The translations under genes were made by a program, and so were the position numbers. Shown piece by piece: positions 24,455-32,720 of a stretch of 64,000 nt of DNA (position 1 is the first letter of the stretch; every line of letters begins with the position of its first letter). The notes beneath the pieces are model-generated. The model was not told the origin of the DNA, ran no database searches, and saw nothing but the letters and a program-made list of their open reading frames with translations. Location of the stretch: the IMG/VR virus record IMGVR_UViG_3300008448_010404, positions 1 through 64,000 of that record. One strand, written 5' to 3'. Source of the DNA: a virus.

Positions 24455-25519
24455 TTACCCTTTTGAAATTGAGTTAATCCATTCATATGTCAATTTTAAC
24501 CCATTAAGTAATGGTTGATTAACTGACCACCCAATTTTTTCTTTATAGAGTTTATTATCAGAATTTCTACCCTTAACACCTATTGGACATTTATGTCCGT
24601 ATTTCTCAATAAATTCATCCCCGTAAATATTTTTTATTGTAATATTTTTACCTGTTAAATTAATAGCCATTTGAGCCAATTGATTGATTGTAACCATTTC
24701 TTCAGAACCTATATTAACAGGTCCTATAAAATCACTATCCATCAATCTTAATACCGCCTCAACACATTCATCAATATATAGAAAAGAACGCGTTTGTAAC
24801 CCATCACCCCAAACTTCCAAAACACCACCGTCAGGTGTCTCAACAGCTTTTCTACACATAGCTGCAGGTGCTTTTTCTTTACCACCTTTCCATGTCCCTT
24901 GAGGTCCAAATATGTTATGAAATCTGGCAATTCTAACATTTAACCCATAATTTCTCATGAAAGATAAATAAAGTCTTTCACTAAATAACTTCTCCCAACC
25001 ATATTCTGAATCAGGATTTGCTGGATATGCTGATGATTCTTCACAGTTTGGGTTATTAGGGTCTAATTGATTATGTTCGGGATACATACATGCCGATGAT
25101 GAATAAAATATTTTTTTAACATTAAATTTAGTCGCATAATGAACCACATTTAAATTAACTAAAGAAGAATTGTGCATTACGTTAGCGTCATTTTCACCTG
25201 TAAAAATATAACCAGCACCTCCCATATCAGCAGCTAATTGATATACCTCATCAAAAGTTACTATCTCAGTAAATGGTTGTTTGTAAAAACTATATTTTAC
25301 AATATGACCATCACCGACGGTTTCCAATCTCATAACAGATTCAACTATTTTTGGGTCTCTTAAATCACCCACAATAAAATCATCACAAATATCTTCTTTA
25401 GAAAAATATTCATGTTCTTTTAAATCCACAATTCTAACCCAATTACCCTCGGATTTTAATCTTTTAGCCAAATGACCACCAATGAAACCACCACCACCTA
25501 GTATTAAAATTTTTTTCAT
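24455..25519 (-). CDS. GDP-mannose 3,5-epimerase-like NAD-dependent sugar enzyme
   Basis: A 354-residue extended short-chain dehydrogenase. GGGGFIGGH (8-16) binds NAD. The active-site set of plant GDP-mannose 3,5-epimerase is present: SSSACMYP with Cys144, YGWEK (Tyr173, Lys177) and GTWKGGKEKAPAA with Lys216. Long blocks match that family (RFHNIFGPQGTWKGGKEKAP, then VWGDGLQTRSFLYIDECVE, then KGRNSDNKL). The product would be GDP-L-galactose or GDP-L-gulose. An insertion of about 25-30 residues (near 60-88) is unusual. I chose ATG 25519 rather than 25549, because the preceding gene stops at 25521. It is the second GDP-mannose-consuming enzyme here besides the dehydratase at 29716-30696. Confidence 0.88.
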   Translation of the reverse strand: MKKILILGGGGFIGGHLAKRLKSEGNWVRIVDLKEHEYFSKEDICDDFIVGDLRDPKIVESVMRLETVGDGHIVKYSFYKQPFTEIVTFDEVYQLAADMGGAGYIFTGENDANVMHNSSLVNLNVVHYATKFNVKKIFYSSSACMYPEHNQLDPNNPNCEESSAYPANPDSEYGWEKLFSERLYLSFMRNYGLNVRIARFHNIFGPQGTWKGGKEKAPAAMCRKAVETPDGGVLEVWGDGLQTRSFLYIDECVEAVLRLMDSDFIGPVNIGSEEMVTINQLAQMAINLTGKNITIKNIYGDEFIEKYGHKCPIGVKGRNSDNKLYKEKIGWSVNQPLLNGLKLTYEWINSISKG

Positions 25520-25520
25520 A

Positions 25521-26456
25521 TTAAATAAATTGTTTTTTGTATAATTCAAAAAATGTTAAAGCATTTTTTGGTATAATTTTATCAAAAGATATTAGATTCT
25601 GAGTTAATTGTAAAGTACTTCTATATCCAATAATTTCTTTTTCTAAATTGGTTATTAAATCTTGAACATTCCTATCTTGATATACACTAGCAGGTGAGTA
25701 AACAATACTATTTGGGAAGTAGTGTTGTAATATATAACCACCCCAAATATCATCCATTCTTCCTGTAAACGGTAATACTGAATAATACGGAATTACTTCT
25801 CTTGATAAAAATGTGTTTTGAGAATTAAATGGTGATATTTTATTAGAACAATATGGTTCAGTAATGTCAGAATATTTAACAATAGGTTTGTATGTTAATC
25901 TTGCCATTGCGTCAATGTCAGGGTCACCATCCCATAAATCAGCTTGAATTAACACTTTTCTTTTTATTTTACCTTTGTATTCTACCTTATGCCTTTTTTG
26001 TAAATATTCTATAGGGTAACCTCTATGCCAAATATAATTATCCTTAGTTATTGAAAGTGGGTCAAATACATCAAGTTCAGGTTCATATAAATCAACATCA
26101 ATTGTTTTACCAACATAGATATTTTTACCCCAATTATCATAAGGTATATTATCATCATCAACCGTTGCGATAATATCGCCACCCATTTTATATGCGGCAA
26201 TAAATCCTACGTTTCTTCTTTGAATTGTTTTCCATCCAATAATATCACTAATCTCTTTATAATCTCTTTCTTGTTCTTCCGGTGAAAGATATTTAACATT
26301 AGGATATTTTGATGATAATTCAATATATTCATCGTGAGGTGTTTTTGTATCACCAACTATGATGAATGTCCAATTATCTCTTTGAGCGATTTGAGCAAAC
26401 TTAATTGTCGCTATCGTTGGACTATTGATTGTTGTTGTAACAATAATTTTTTTCAT
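25521..26456 (-). CDS. GT-A glycosyltransferase, STELLO/DUF288-like
   Basis: A 311-residue protein. The N-terminus IIVTTTINSPTIATIKFAQIA and WTFIIVGDTKTPHDE forms the nucleotide-binding fold. A DDDNIPY motif (about 99-105) is the metal-binding DxD, and GRMDDIWGGYILQHYF (about 230-245) is the acceptor or base region. This arrangement resembles the DUF288/STELLO family and, more distantly, GT75 proteins. It is soluble and operonic with the epimerase (1-nt gap). The sugar donor cannot be told; GDP- or UDP-sugars are likely given the neighbours. Confidence 0.75.
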   Translation of the reverse strand: MKKIIVTTTINSPTIATIKFAQIAQRDNWTFIIVGDTKTPHDEYIELSSKYPNVKYLSPEEQERDYKEISDIIGWKTIQRRNVGFIAAYKMGGDIIATVDDDNIPYDNWGKNIYVGKTIDVDLYEPELDVFDPLSITKDNYIWHRGYPIEYLQKRHKVEYKGKIKRKVLIQADLWDGDPDIDAMARLTYKPIVKYSDITEPYCSNKISPFNSQNTFLSREVIPYYSVLPFTGRMDDIWGGYILQHYFPNSIVYSPASVYQDRNVQDLITNLEKEIIGYRSTLQLTQNLISFDKIIPKNALTFFELYKKQFI

Positions 26457-26457
26457 A

Positions 26458-27240
26458 TTAACTTAAATACTTTTGTATAAAATGTCTTGTAGTATACTTA
26501 TTTAATGCTTTTTCATGTGCCGATTCAATCATAGGTAAATAATCATCATAGTTATTTAAAACTGTATTAATCAATCGTTCTAAATCATCACCATCATTAT
26601 AATATAAGAAATCTTTATTAGGTTCAAACCATTCTTCAATTATGTTCCATACATCTCTTTTACAAAGAATTAAACTTTTACAAAAAGCAGCATCAAATGG
26701 TCTAGTTTTAATTTGTGGTGTACCAGTACCCGTTAAGCTGTGTACAATTGTAATTCTAGATTGGCTGATTAAATTAATTTTTTCAGCGTAAGATGGTGAT
26801 ACATTAGTTGTTTTACCGTCATTTCTAAAACTAACAAGTCTATAATTAAATTTTGGTATTACATCCAAAATCTCAGTTACATGAGGACCGGTTGCTAACC
26901 CACAGTAAATCACATCAAAATGTTTATCAAACTGTTTTGGTATGAATTGTTCATTAAAAGGGAAGAAACAATATTCTCTTTTCTCTCTTCCAGTAATACT
27001 AGGTGGACAGATTGTAAATATTTTCTCAACTTGGTCAATGCAATGGTTTGTCGTATCAATATCCCAAGTTTGTTCTTCAGTTGAGAAGAAATATTTAGGT
27101 AAATTTGATGGTTCAAAAACCGCATCATTTGCGTGACCACCATAAAAGAAAATACAATCTTTACCTAGGTGAGATAATTCTTCAAACCCTAAATAATTAA
27201 TAGGGTCTTCACATTGTTGGTGATTTTTAATTACTATCAT
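26458..27240 (-). CDS. GT-B glycosyltransferase (family 1/CgeB-like)
   Basis: A 260-residue protein with a C-terminal donor-binding domain: ITIVHSLTGTGTPQIKTRPFDAAFCKSLILCKR (about 160-192) followed by a YYNDGDDLERLINTVLNNYDDY stretch. This is the layout of CgeB-like and GT1-like transferases (usual form: ...R.FE...G.....D......F.....Y...DL...I). The N-terminal domain is short, so it may be a reduced GT-B or act with a partner. It overlaps the next gene by 4 nt. Confidence 0.7.
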   Translation of the reverse strand: MIVIKNHQQCEDPINYLGFEELSHLGKDCIFFYGGHANDAVFEPSNLPKYFFSTEEQTWDIDTTNHCIDQVEKIFTICPPSITGREKREYCFFPFNEQFIPKQFDKHFDVIYCGLATGPHVTEILDVIPKFNYRLVSFRNDGKTTNVSPSYAEKINLISQSRITIVHSLTGTGTPQIKTRPFDAAFCKSLILCKRDVWNIIEEWFEPNKDFLYYNDGDDLERLINTVLNNYDDYLPMIESAHEKALNKYTTRHFIQKYLS

Positions 27241-27992
27241 CTATAATTCCAATTTAATTTAAACAAATGTTTCACTTCAAGGAAAGAACCATATCTGTGA
27301 TATAAGTTTAAGTTTTTAGTTATTTTATTTTTCATTTCATTTGTTTCCAATACATAATTTAATGATGTTTCAATCATATGTATTTCAGAAGCATTCTCCA
27401 AAACTTTACACCAATCAAAGATACTAAAACCATCGTAAATTCCCATTTCAACAACTTTTTTACCATAGTGTGATGGGTCATTAGATATATCATTATATGA
27501 TAGTACTTGAGGTCTCATTTGATAATTTCTATTAACAAATACATACTCTTCACCATCTTTTAATCCTAATACTTCGTAAAACAGTTTATCTTCTTTTTCT
27601 TTATTACGATTGAATGTGAAATAATCAGCCCAATCGTCAAATGATAAACCTAAGTTAGTATATTTAAAATCCATTATTCTACCTTTTGGTTTTTTAAATC
27701 CGTTAATAAAAACAAATTCATCTGTAAAGATATGGTCAGAATTTGGGTCATATTTCTCTTTGTAAGGGAAAACAATATTTTCCGGTAATTTATCCTTGTG
27801 AGTTAATTTACGTTCTTTATCTCCCCATGAAATAAATTCAATACCATCTATATAATTATTTAACCATTCATATTCATAAACAACAGGGAATACAATTATA
27901 TACCCCTTTTCAATATATAATTTACATATTTTTTGTAAGAAAAATATATCACCTAAACCACATGGTTGGTATATTAAACAAATTTTATCCAT
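27237..27992 (-). CDS. GT9-like GT-B transferase, paralogue 1 of 3
   Basis: A 251-residue member of a three-copy family in this window (with 28637-29371 and 31257-31952). All three open with an ICLIYQPxGxGDIFFxQKI-type motif (here QPCGLGDIFF at 9-18), share FYEVLGLKDGEEYVFVN in the middle, and share DWCKVLENASEIHMIETSLNYVLE near the C-terminus. The N-terminal GxGD and late ENA(S/T)-(D/E)TS pattern resembles ADP-heptose-type GT9 transferases, including the sugar-nucleotide site in the second domain. The donor is unknown. The third copy diverges most at the extreme C-terminus. Confidence 0.75.
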   Translation of the reverse strand: MDKICLIYQPCGLGDIFFLQKICKLYIEKGYIIVFPVVYEYEWLNNYIDGIEFISWGDKERKLTHKDKLPENIVFPYKEKYDPNSDHIFTDEFVFINGFKKPKGRIMDFKYTNLGLSFDDWADYFTFNRNKEKEDKLFYEVLGLKDGEEYVFVNRNYQMRPQVLSYNDISNDPSHYGKKVVEMGIYDGFSIFDWCKVLENASEIHMIETSLNYVLETNEMKNKITKNLNLYHRYGSFLEVKHLFKLNWNYR

Positions 27993-28618
27993 TATTTTTT
28001 CGGTGTCATTACTAAATACCCTTGATGTCTATGGTCTACTTCTATATTATGTGTAGCTTCAAATCTACTAATAATATTTGCAGCATCATCATCTTGAATA
28101 AGATTTAATGATTTTTGTAATTCACTATATGGCCAATTCTTAGTATTATTAGCTTCATATGTTAATTCAGGTTGATATAAAAACCAATCATCAATAATAA
28201 ACACATCATTAGTTATGTCTCTATTTTCTAAGATGATATCCACTTCTAATTTAAGTGGTAAAGATTCTTCTTTATATTGAGTGATTGATTCTTCATAAGA
28301 AATTTTATGAAAATCCGCACCTGGAAAATGAGCATCCAAAAAGAATAATACTGACTCATCTTTAGGTAAATTAGGAAGGATGTTATTTTTTAACCCATTT
28401 GTTGAATAATCGTTGATAATTTCAACGTTTTCATTTGTTACTTTTAATCTAGCTTCTCTAGCTAAATCCTCATCTAACTCAACTGAATATAATTTATTGA
28501 AATCAAACTTGTTTGCATGAGTTAAACACTCAGCAATTCCAGTTCCGGTCTCAACATATGTTTTAGTATTATATTTTTCAATAATTGGTGTTAGATTGAA
28601 TGATGATATTGACCCCAT
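27992..28618 (-). CDS. SAM-dependent methyltransferase-like protein
   Basis: A 208-residue class I methyltransferase-like protein. YVETGTGIAECLTHA (21-35) replaces the usual E/DxGxGxG SAM loop, LYSVELDEDLAREAR (about 43-57) supplies the acidic ribose-binding residue, and VLFFLDAHFPGADFH (about 90-104) is the motif IV strand. It may O-methylate a sugar, as other phage and bacterial glycan clusters do. It shares its last base with the preceding paralogue's start (TAATG-type coupling), so it is expressed with the glycosyltransferases. Confidence 0.75.
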   Translation of the reverse strand: MGSISSFNLTPIIEKYNTKTYVETGTGIAECLTHANKFDFNKLYSVELDEDLAREARLKVTNENVEIINDYSTNGLKNNILPNLPKDESVLFFLDAHFPGADFHKISYEESITQYKEESLPLKLEVDIILENRDITNDVFIIDDWFLYQPELTYEANNTKNWPYSELQKSLNLIQDDDAANIISRFEATHNIEVDHRHQGYLVMTPKK

Positions 28619-28620
28619 AA

Positions 28621-28645
28621 TTTAATTTAATTTAATTTAATTTAA
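28621..28645. repeat. TTTAA pentanucleotide repeat
   Basis: Five direct copies of TTTAA span the gap between the methyltransferase start and the end of the 28637-29371 gene. The stop codon of the latter lies inside it. A slippage-prone spot, without a clear function. Confidence 0.85.
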
Positions 28646-29371
28646 AACTTTATATTCCCACGGAATATTAAAGATGTTAATTATGTTATTTAAATGACTT
28701 CCTTTACCACCATCTCTAGGATAGCAATCAAAGAAATCATAATTTAATTCTAATTTTTCCAAGATGTATTGAATGGATGTATCTACAGTAATAATACCTG
28801 ACGCATTTTCTAAAGCTTTACACCAATCCATTAAATTAGTTCCTTCAATGAACTCCATATCAACTATTTTATATTCACTAGTTGGTATTGGAATATCTAA
28901 TGTTACAAAGTTTGGTGGTGTACCAAATTTAGTATTTGTCAGGATATATTTATCACCATCTTTTAAACCTAATATATCATAAAAAAGTTTTTCTTCTCTT
29001 TCTTTATTTCTGATAAATGAAAATTCATTAACCCATGTTTTATAATCTAAATTTACTAATTTATATTTAGATAACATAAAACCATCTTCAGAACCTACAA
29101 CTCCATGTGATTGGTCTAAATTGATGTATAAAAAGTCACCATTTAAAATAGTTGTATTAAATTGCGAATATCTATCCTTATATGGAAACTGTGAACTTTC
29201 ATCAACATATGTGATACCTTCAAATGCTAAATAATCTTTTAAGTACATTAAGTTTGATTTGATAGGGTAAATAACTTTATACCCTAATCTAACATAATGT
29301 TTAGCAATCGCTTGACAAAAGAAGATGTCACCGATACCAGCTGGTTGATATATTAAACAAATTTTATCCAT
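28637..29371 (-). CDS. GT9-like GT-B transferase, paralogue 2 of 3
   Basis: This 244-residue second copy of the family described at 27237-27992 has QPAGIGDIFFCQAIAKHY near the start, FYDILGLKDGDKYILTN in the middle and DWCKALENASGIITVDTSIQYILE near residue 200. It begins 8 nt inside the end of the 29364-29729 gene. The DTS position carries Asp here and Glu in copy 1. Copies differ most in the region between residues 40 and 110, which would face the acceptor, so they probably add sugars to different acceptors or positions. Confidence 0.75.
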   Translation of the reverse strand: MDKICLIYQPAGIGDIFFCQAIAKHYVRLGYKVIYPIKSNLMYLKDYLAFEGITYVDESSQFPYKDRYSQFNTTILNGDFLYINLDQSHGVVGSEDGFMLSKYKLVNLDYKTWVNEFSFIRNKEREEKLFYDILGLKDGDKYILTNTKFGTPPNFVTLDIPIPTSEYKIVDMEFIEGTNLMDWCKALENASGIITVDTSIQYILEKLELNYDFFDCYPRDGGKGSHLNNIINIFNIPWEYKVLN

Positions 29372-29729
29372 TTTTACTTAATTTTTCATATCCTATTTTA
29401 ACTTCCATTAATTCACTGTTAAAATATTTAGTTTGTAGATTAATTTTACAAATCATTCTCCGATAATTACATTCATCAACATAACTAGCTAAAACATCAT
29501 CAGTTTTTGCTTTATCAACCGCATTAAATGTTAATTCATTAGCTTCAAATAATTCTTTATATTCATTTGAATTAAGTATTTCTTCAACCAACTCTTTACC
29601 AATTTGTTCAATTAAGTCAGCTTTAACAACATCAACAGTTTCTTTTGGAATATAATTATTTCTCAATTTTAAATCCAAAATGCAATAATAATCAAAAGCA
29701 TACGCTTCGTCTACATTAATTTTTACCAT
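29364..29729 (-). CDS. Hypothetical protein coupled to gmd (121 aa)
   Basis: A 121-residue protein starting MVKINVDEAYAFDYYCILDLKL, predicted all-helical, with a later segment AYxDEC-like (ASYVDECNYRRMICKINLQTKYF). I chose ATG 29729; the frame is open to 29750, but that would extend further into gmd. It overlaps the gmd stop by 14 nt and the paralogue-2 start by 8 nt, so it is tightly coupled. I recall similar small proteins beside sugar genes in marine phages, but have no function for it. Confidence 0.7.
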   Translation of the reverse strand: MVKINVDEAYAFDYYCILDLKLRNNYIPKETVDVVKADLIEQIGKELVEEILNSNEYKELFEANELTFNAVDKAKTDDVLASYVDECNYRRMICKINLQTKYFNSELMEVKIGYEKLSKNG

Positions 29730-30696
29730 ACATTTCTTTATAATATTCAATCATTTCATCAATCATAGTTTCAAAACTATAAGATGGTTCCCAATTTATA
29801 ACTGTTCTTAATTTAGTTGAGTCACCTTTTAAATGTTTAGTTTCTTCTGGTCGACTGAAATTTTCATCAATAACAACGTAATCTCTATAATCAAGCCCTA
29901 ATCTTTTAAATGTATGGTCACATAAATCTTTAATTGTGTGATTAATACCTGTAGCACAAATGAAATCATCCGGTTCATCATGTTGTAGAATCATCCACAT
30001 AGCCTTTACATAATCTTTAGCATGACCCCAATCACGAGAACTAGATAAAGTACCTAACGATAATTTATCAGTTAATCCTAATGATATTTTAACCGCCTCT
30101 CTAACTACTTTACTAGTTACAAAATTTTCACCTCTTCTTGGTGATTCATGGTTAAATAAAATACCATTTGAAATAAATAACTGATAAGCGTTTCTATAGT
30201 TAACACACATATTATGTGCGAAAAGTTTAGAAACCGCATATGGATTAGCAGGTTTAAATGGTGTAGTTTCTCTTTGAAAACCATCATTGTCAATTGAGTT
30301 ACCAAACATTTCTGATGTACTAGCTTGATATATTCTAGCATTTGGTGCGTAATGTCTTACAGCTTCTAATAAGTTTAAAACACCTACAGCCGTAATGTTT
30401 GCAGTTAAGATTGGATTCTCATAACTAACTTTAACATGTGACTGTGCTGCTAAGTTATAAATCTCATGTGGTTGACATCTTAATAAGATATTTTGAAGTG
30501 AACTTAAATCAGTTAAGTCACCATAAATCAAATTAACTTTATCTTTTATTTCATCTATTTTAGTTAGATTATGTGAGTCAGTTGAATGTCTTCTAATGAT
30601 ACCCCATACCTCATAATCTTTTTCTAGTAAAAACTCAGCAAGATATGAACCATCTTGTCCTGTGATACCAGTGATTAACGCTCTTTTTTTACCCAT
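29716..30696 (-). CDS. gmd: GDP-mannose 4,6-dehydratase
   Basis: This enzyme converts GDP-mannose to GDP-4-keto-6-deoxymannose, the first step toward GDP-fucose, GDP-rhamnose or GDP-perosamine. The 326-residue protein is close to the family length (about 345-370). ALITGITGQDGSYLAEFLL (6-24) is the NADP fold, the Thr-Glu of STSEMFG (about 126-132) and YAVSK (about 152-156) form the catalytic set, and GILFNHESPRRGENFVT and SSSRDWGHAKDYVKAMW are hallmark blocks of Gmd. No GDP-fucose synthase, rhamnose reductase or perosamine synthase lies next to it, so its product must be finished by a host enzyme or by another phage protein outside this window. Confidence 0.96.
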   Translation of the reverse strand: MGKKRALITGITGQDGSYLAEFLLEKDYEVWGIIRRHSTDSHNLTKIDEIKDKVNLIYGDLTDLSSLQNILLRCQPHEIYNLAAQSHVKVSYENPILTANITAVGVLNLLEAVRHYAPNARIYQASTSEMFGNSIDNDGFQRETTPFKPANPYAVSKLFAHNMCVNYRNAYQLFISNGILFNHESPRRGENFVTSKVVREAVKISLGLTDKLSLGTLSSSRDWGHAKDYVKAMWMILQHDEPDDFICATGINHTIKDLCDHTFKRLGLDYRDYVVIDENFSRPEETKHLKGDSTKLRTVINWEPSYSFETMIDEMIEYYKEMYGKN

Positions 30697-30717
30697 CTTT
30701 AAAAATTTTAGTATTTA

Positions 30718-31209
30718 TTATTTTTCACACATAACCATGAAAGCGTTATTTAAATCAATCTCACCAACAAAGATATTTTTATAACCTTTGTGTGTTAAGT
30801 AATCACGTATAATTGTTTGTGTAAAAATGTTTACATGTTTTTTATTATTCCATGGTCTCCAATATTCTTGAGAATAATCCGGTAAATATAAGAATAAAGT
30901 CCCACCTTCATTTAACGTATCATACCAATAATCCATTACATCAACCCAATTGTTGATATGTTCTAAACAATGGCTAGAGAAAATATAATCAACTCCCTTT
31001 GTTGGTAAATTTAATGCGTGATAATCATCATCAAAAGATAAGTCAATTGGAATTGAAGAAGGGAATGACCATTCTTTTTTCATACATCCTATATCGTATC
31101 CAATCCCTTTACATACGTGTAATGCGTAAGGTATTGCAAATTGTGATGCGTTACCTTCAGTTTGAAATTTAGGATAGTTAGTACCCTTGTACTCGATTAC
31201 ATCTATCAT
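30718..31209 (-). CDS. Class I SAM methyltransferase (type 11-like)
   Basis: A 163-residue reduced methyltransferase. GIGYDIGCMKKEW (36-48) is the SAM loop; IPIDLSFDDDYHALNLPTKGVDYIFSSHCLEHINNW (53-88) contains the strand, ribose-binding Asp and the SSHCLEH motif typical of Methyltransf_11; EGGTLFLYLPDY is the motif IV-V strand. It is short of the usual C-terminal cap. It starts after a TATTTATT motif, so it opens the transcript that continues into gmd. The substrate is probably a sugar or glycan. Confidence 0.85.
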   Translation of the reverse strand: MIDVIEYKGTNYPKFQTEGNASQFAIPYALHVCKGIGYDIGCMKKEWSFPSSIPIDLSFDDDYHALNLPTKGVDYIFSSHCLEHINNWVDVMDYWYDTLNEGGTLFLYLPDYSQEYWRPWNNKKHVNIFTQTIIRDYLTHKGYKNIFVGEIDLNNAFMVMCEK

Positions 31210-31220
31210 ATTTTTTTTTT

Positions 31221-31228
31221 AATAAATA
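31221..31228 (-). promoter_or_regulatory. TATTTATT start-proximal motif (methyltransferase-gmd unit)
   Basis: On the minus strand TATTTATT ends 11 nt before ATG 31209. Confidence 0.55.
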
Positions 31229-31256
31229 TGACCCTTAACTTTTTATAAGTAAAGTC

Positions 31257-31952
31257 TTAACCAATCCAGCACCAATTTTTTTTAAATAAATTACCTAAAC
31301 ATTTTAATATGTGGTCAGGGTGTCTAGGATATAGACATAAGTTATTAGATTTAAGTTCTAAAGTTTCAATAACATAATTTATTGACGTATCTACAGTGTG
31401 TATTTCAGTCGCATTTTCTATAACTTTACACCAATCAAACAATGTAAAACCACCAATAAAACCTAATTCAATAACTCTAAGTGATTTATCAATAATACTT
31501 TTACCAACATCACCTCTATATTGGTTAAGACCATACATTTTATTAATTAGAATATATTTATCACCGTCATTTAACCCTAATACCTCATAGAATAATTTTT
31601 CTTCTTTTTCAGTATTACGCTCTATTTTTAAATAGTCAACCCAATCAGTCCAATCTATTGAATGTAATTCATCGTCTAAATGATTTAATGTTTTACCAAT
31701 CATATCATATTTACACGTCATAATATCGTATGGGTGATTAGATTCAATAGAATGTTTAAGAACTAATTGTAATGTAGGTTCTGAACTTGTAGACCATGAT
31801 AACCCTTCTTTTTTAATATATTCATTAATCCATGAATATCTATCCACCGGCCAATAAACTTGATGACCATGTTCAATTAATTTATACGCTATTTTCTGAC
31901 AAAAAAGTATATCCCCTAATCCTGCCGGTTGTAATATTGTTACTTTAGCCAT
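31257..31952 (-). CDS. GT9-like GT-B transferase, paralogue 3 of 3
   Basis: This 231-residue third copy of the family at 27237 and 28637 has QPAGLGDILFCQKIAYKLIEHGHQVYWPV at the start, FYEVLGLNDGDKYILINKMYG in the middle and DWCKVIENATEIHTVDTSINYVIETL near the end. It overlaps the GT10-like gene by 13 nt. The shared start and WCKxxENA(S/T) motif in all three copies suggests duplication within this phage lineage rather than separate acquisition. Confidence 0.75.
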   Translation of the reverse strand: MAKVTILQPAGLGDILFCQKIAYKLIEHGHQVYWPVDRYSWINEYIKKEGLSWSTSSEPTLQLVLKHSIESNHPYDIMTCKYDMIGKTLNHLDDELHSIDWTDWVDYLKIERNTEKEEKLFYEVLGLNDGDKYILINKMYGLNQYRGDVGKSIIDKSLRVIELGFIGGFTLFDWCKVIENATEIHTVDTSINYVIETLELKSNNLCLYPRHPDHILKCLGNLFKKNWCWIG

Positions 31953-32719
31953 TTTTCAAAAATAATATCTTCAATAACATCATATTTTATAGCTCTATTG
32001 AAGTTATCTTTTACAGCATCAAGTCTATCATAATAATCTTTTTCAGTTATCTTTGTTATATCAAAATTATCATTTAATAAAATGATACCATCCATATTAA
32101 AGTAATCACCAATATCTGGTGAACCATAATAAATAGGAATTGTACCACTAGCAAAACAATCTAAAATCTTTTCAGACCAATATGTTGGATAACTATCATT
32201 CTCAATTGTAACTGAGAACATATAATCACACAGTGCTGTTTCTTTTTTACTGACATAATTAAATCCACTACCAAATAAGTCAACAAAACCATTTAATTTG
32301 TTTACCCAATCTAATCTATGTTGATATCCTTTATTTGATGATATCATCGAAACTAGTTTTGTTTTTTCATAAATTTTAGGTGTCTCAATCCAAAAACCGT
32401 GAGGTGGTAAATAAACAAAATTATCCGCTAATTCATATATTTCTTTATTATGTGTAAATAATATCTCATATTCTTTAGATATTTTTTCCCAATTATTTTT
32501 TACAAAATTAACATCATTAGGGTTTATTACTCTAGACTCTAATAACCACGCAAATTTACGTTTACAATTCACAGTTAACCCATGCTCAATACCTTCATCA
32601 ACAAAAAATGTAATATCTTCAATATTATTTTTTGACCAAATAAAATGTGATGGGTGTTTCCATAGTGTTGATGAATTTGAATGATGGAAACCCCCTCCTA
32701 TTAACCCAATTTTTATCAT
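31940..32719 (-). CDS. Alpha-1,3-fucosyltransferase-like (GT10)
   Basis: A 259-residue protein with the GT10 C-terminal signature: YMFSVTIENDSYPTYWSEKILDCFASGTIPIYYGSPDIGDYF (about 170-211), where the family has (F/Y)xxxxENS...(V/Y)(T/S)EKIxDxxxxGxxPIYxG. GT10 enzymes use GDP-fucose, or sometimes other GDP-L-sugars, and add them by alpha-1,3/4 linkage to GlcNAc. The N-terminal domain is present but short. It sits between a GT9-like paralogue and a GT11 gene, 1 nt from the latter. With GT11, gmd and the epimerase it implies use of GDP-linked L-sugars. Confidence 0.87.
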   Translation of the reverse strand: MIKIGLIGGGFHHSNSSTLWKHPSHFIWSKNNIEDITFFVDEGIEHGLTVNCKRKFAWLLESRVINPNDVNFVKNNWEKISKEYEILFTHNKEIYELADNFVYLPPHGFWIETPKIYEKTKLVSMISSNKGYQHRLDWVNKLNGFVDLFGSGFNYVSKKETALCDYMFSVTIENDSYPTYWSEKILDCFASGTIPIYYGSPDIGDYFNMDGIILLNDNFDITKITEKDYYDRLDAVKDNFNRAIKYDVIEDIIFEKWLK

Positions 32720-32720
32720 A

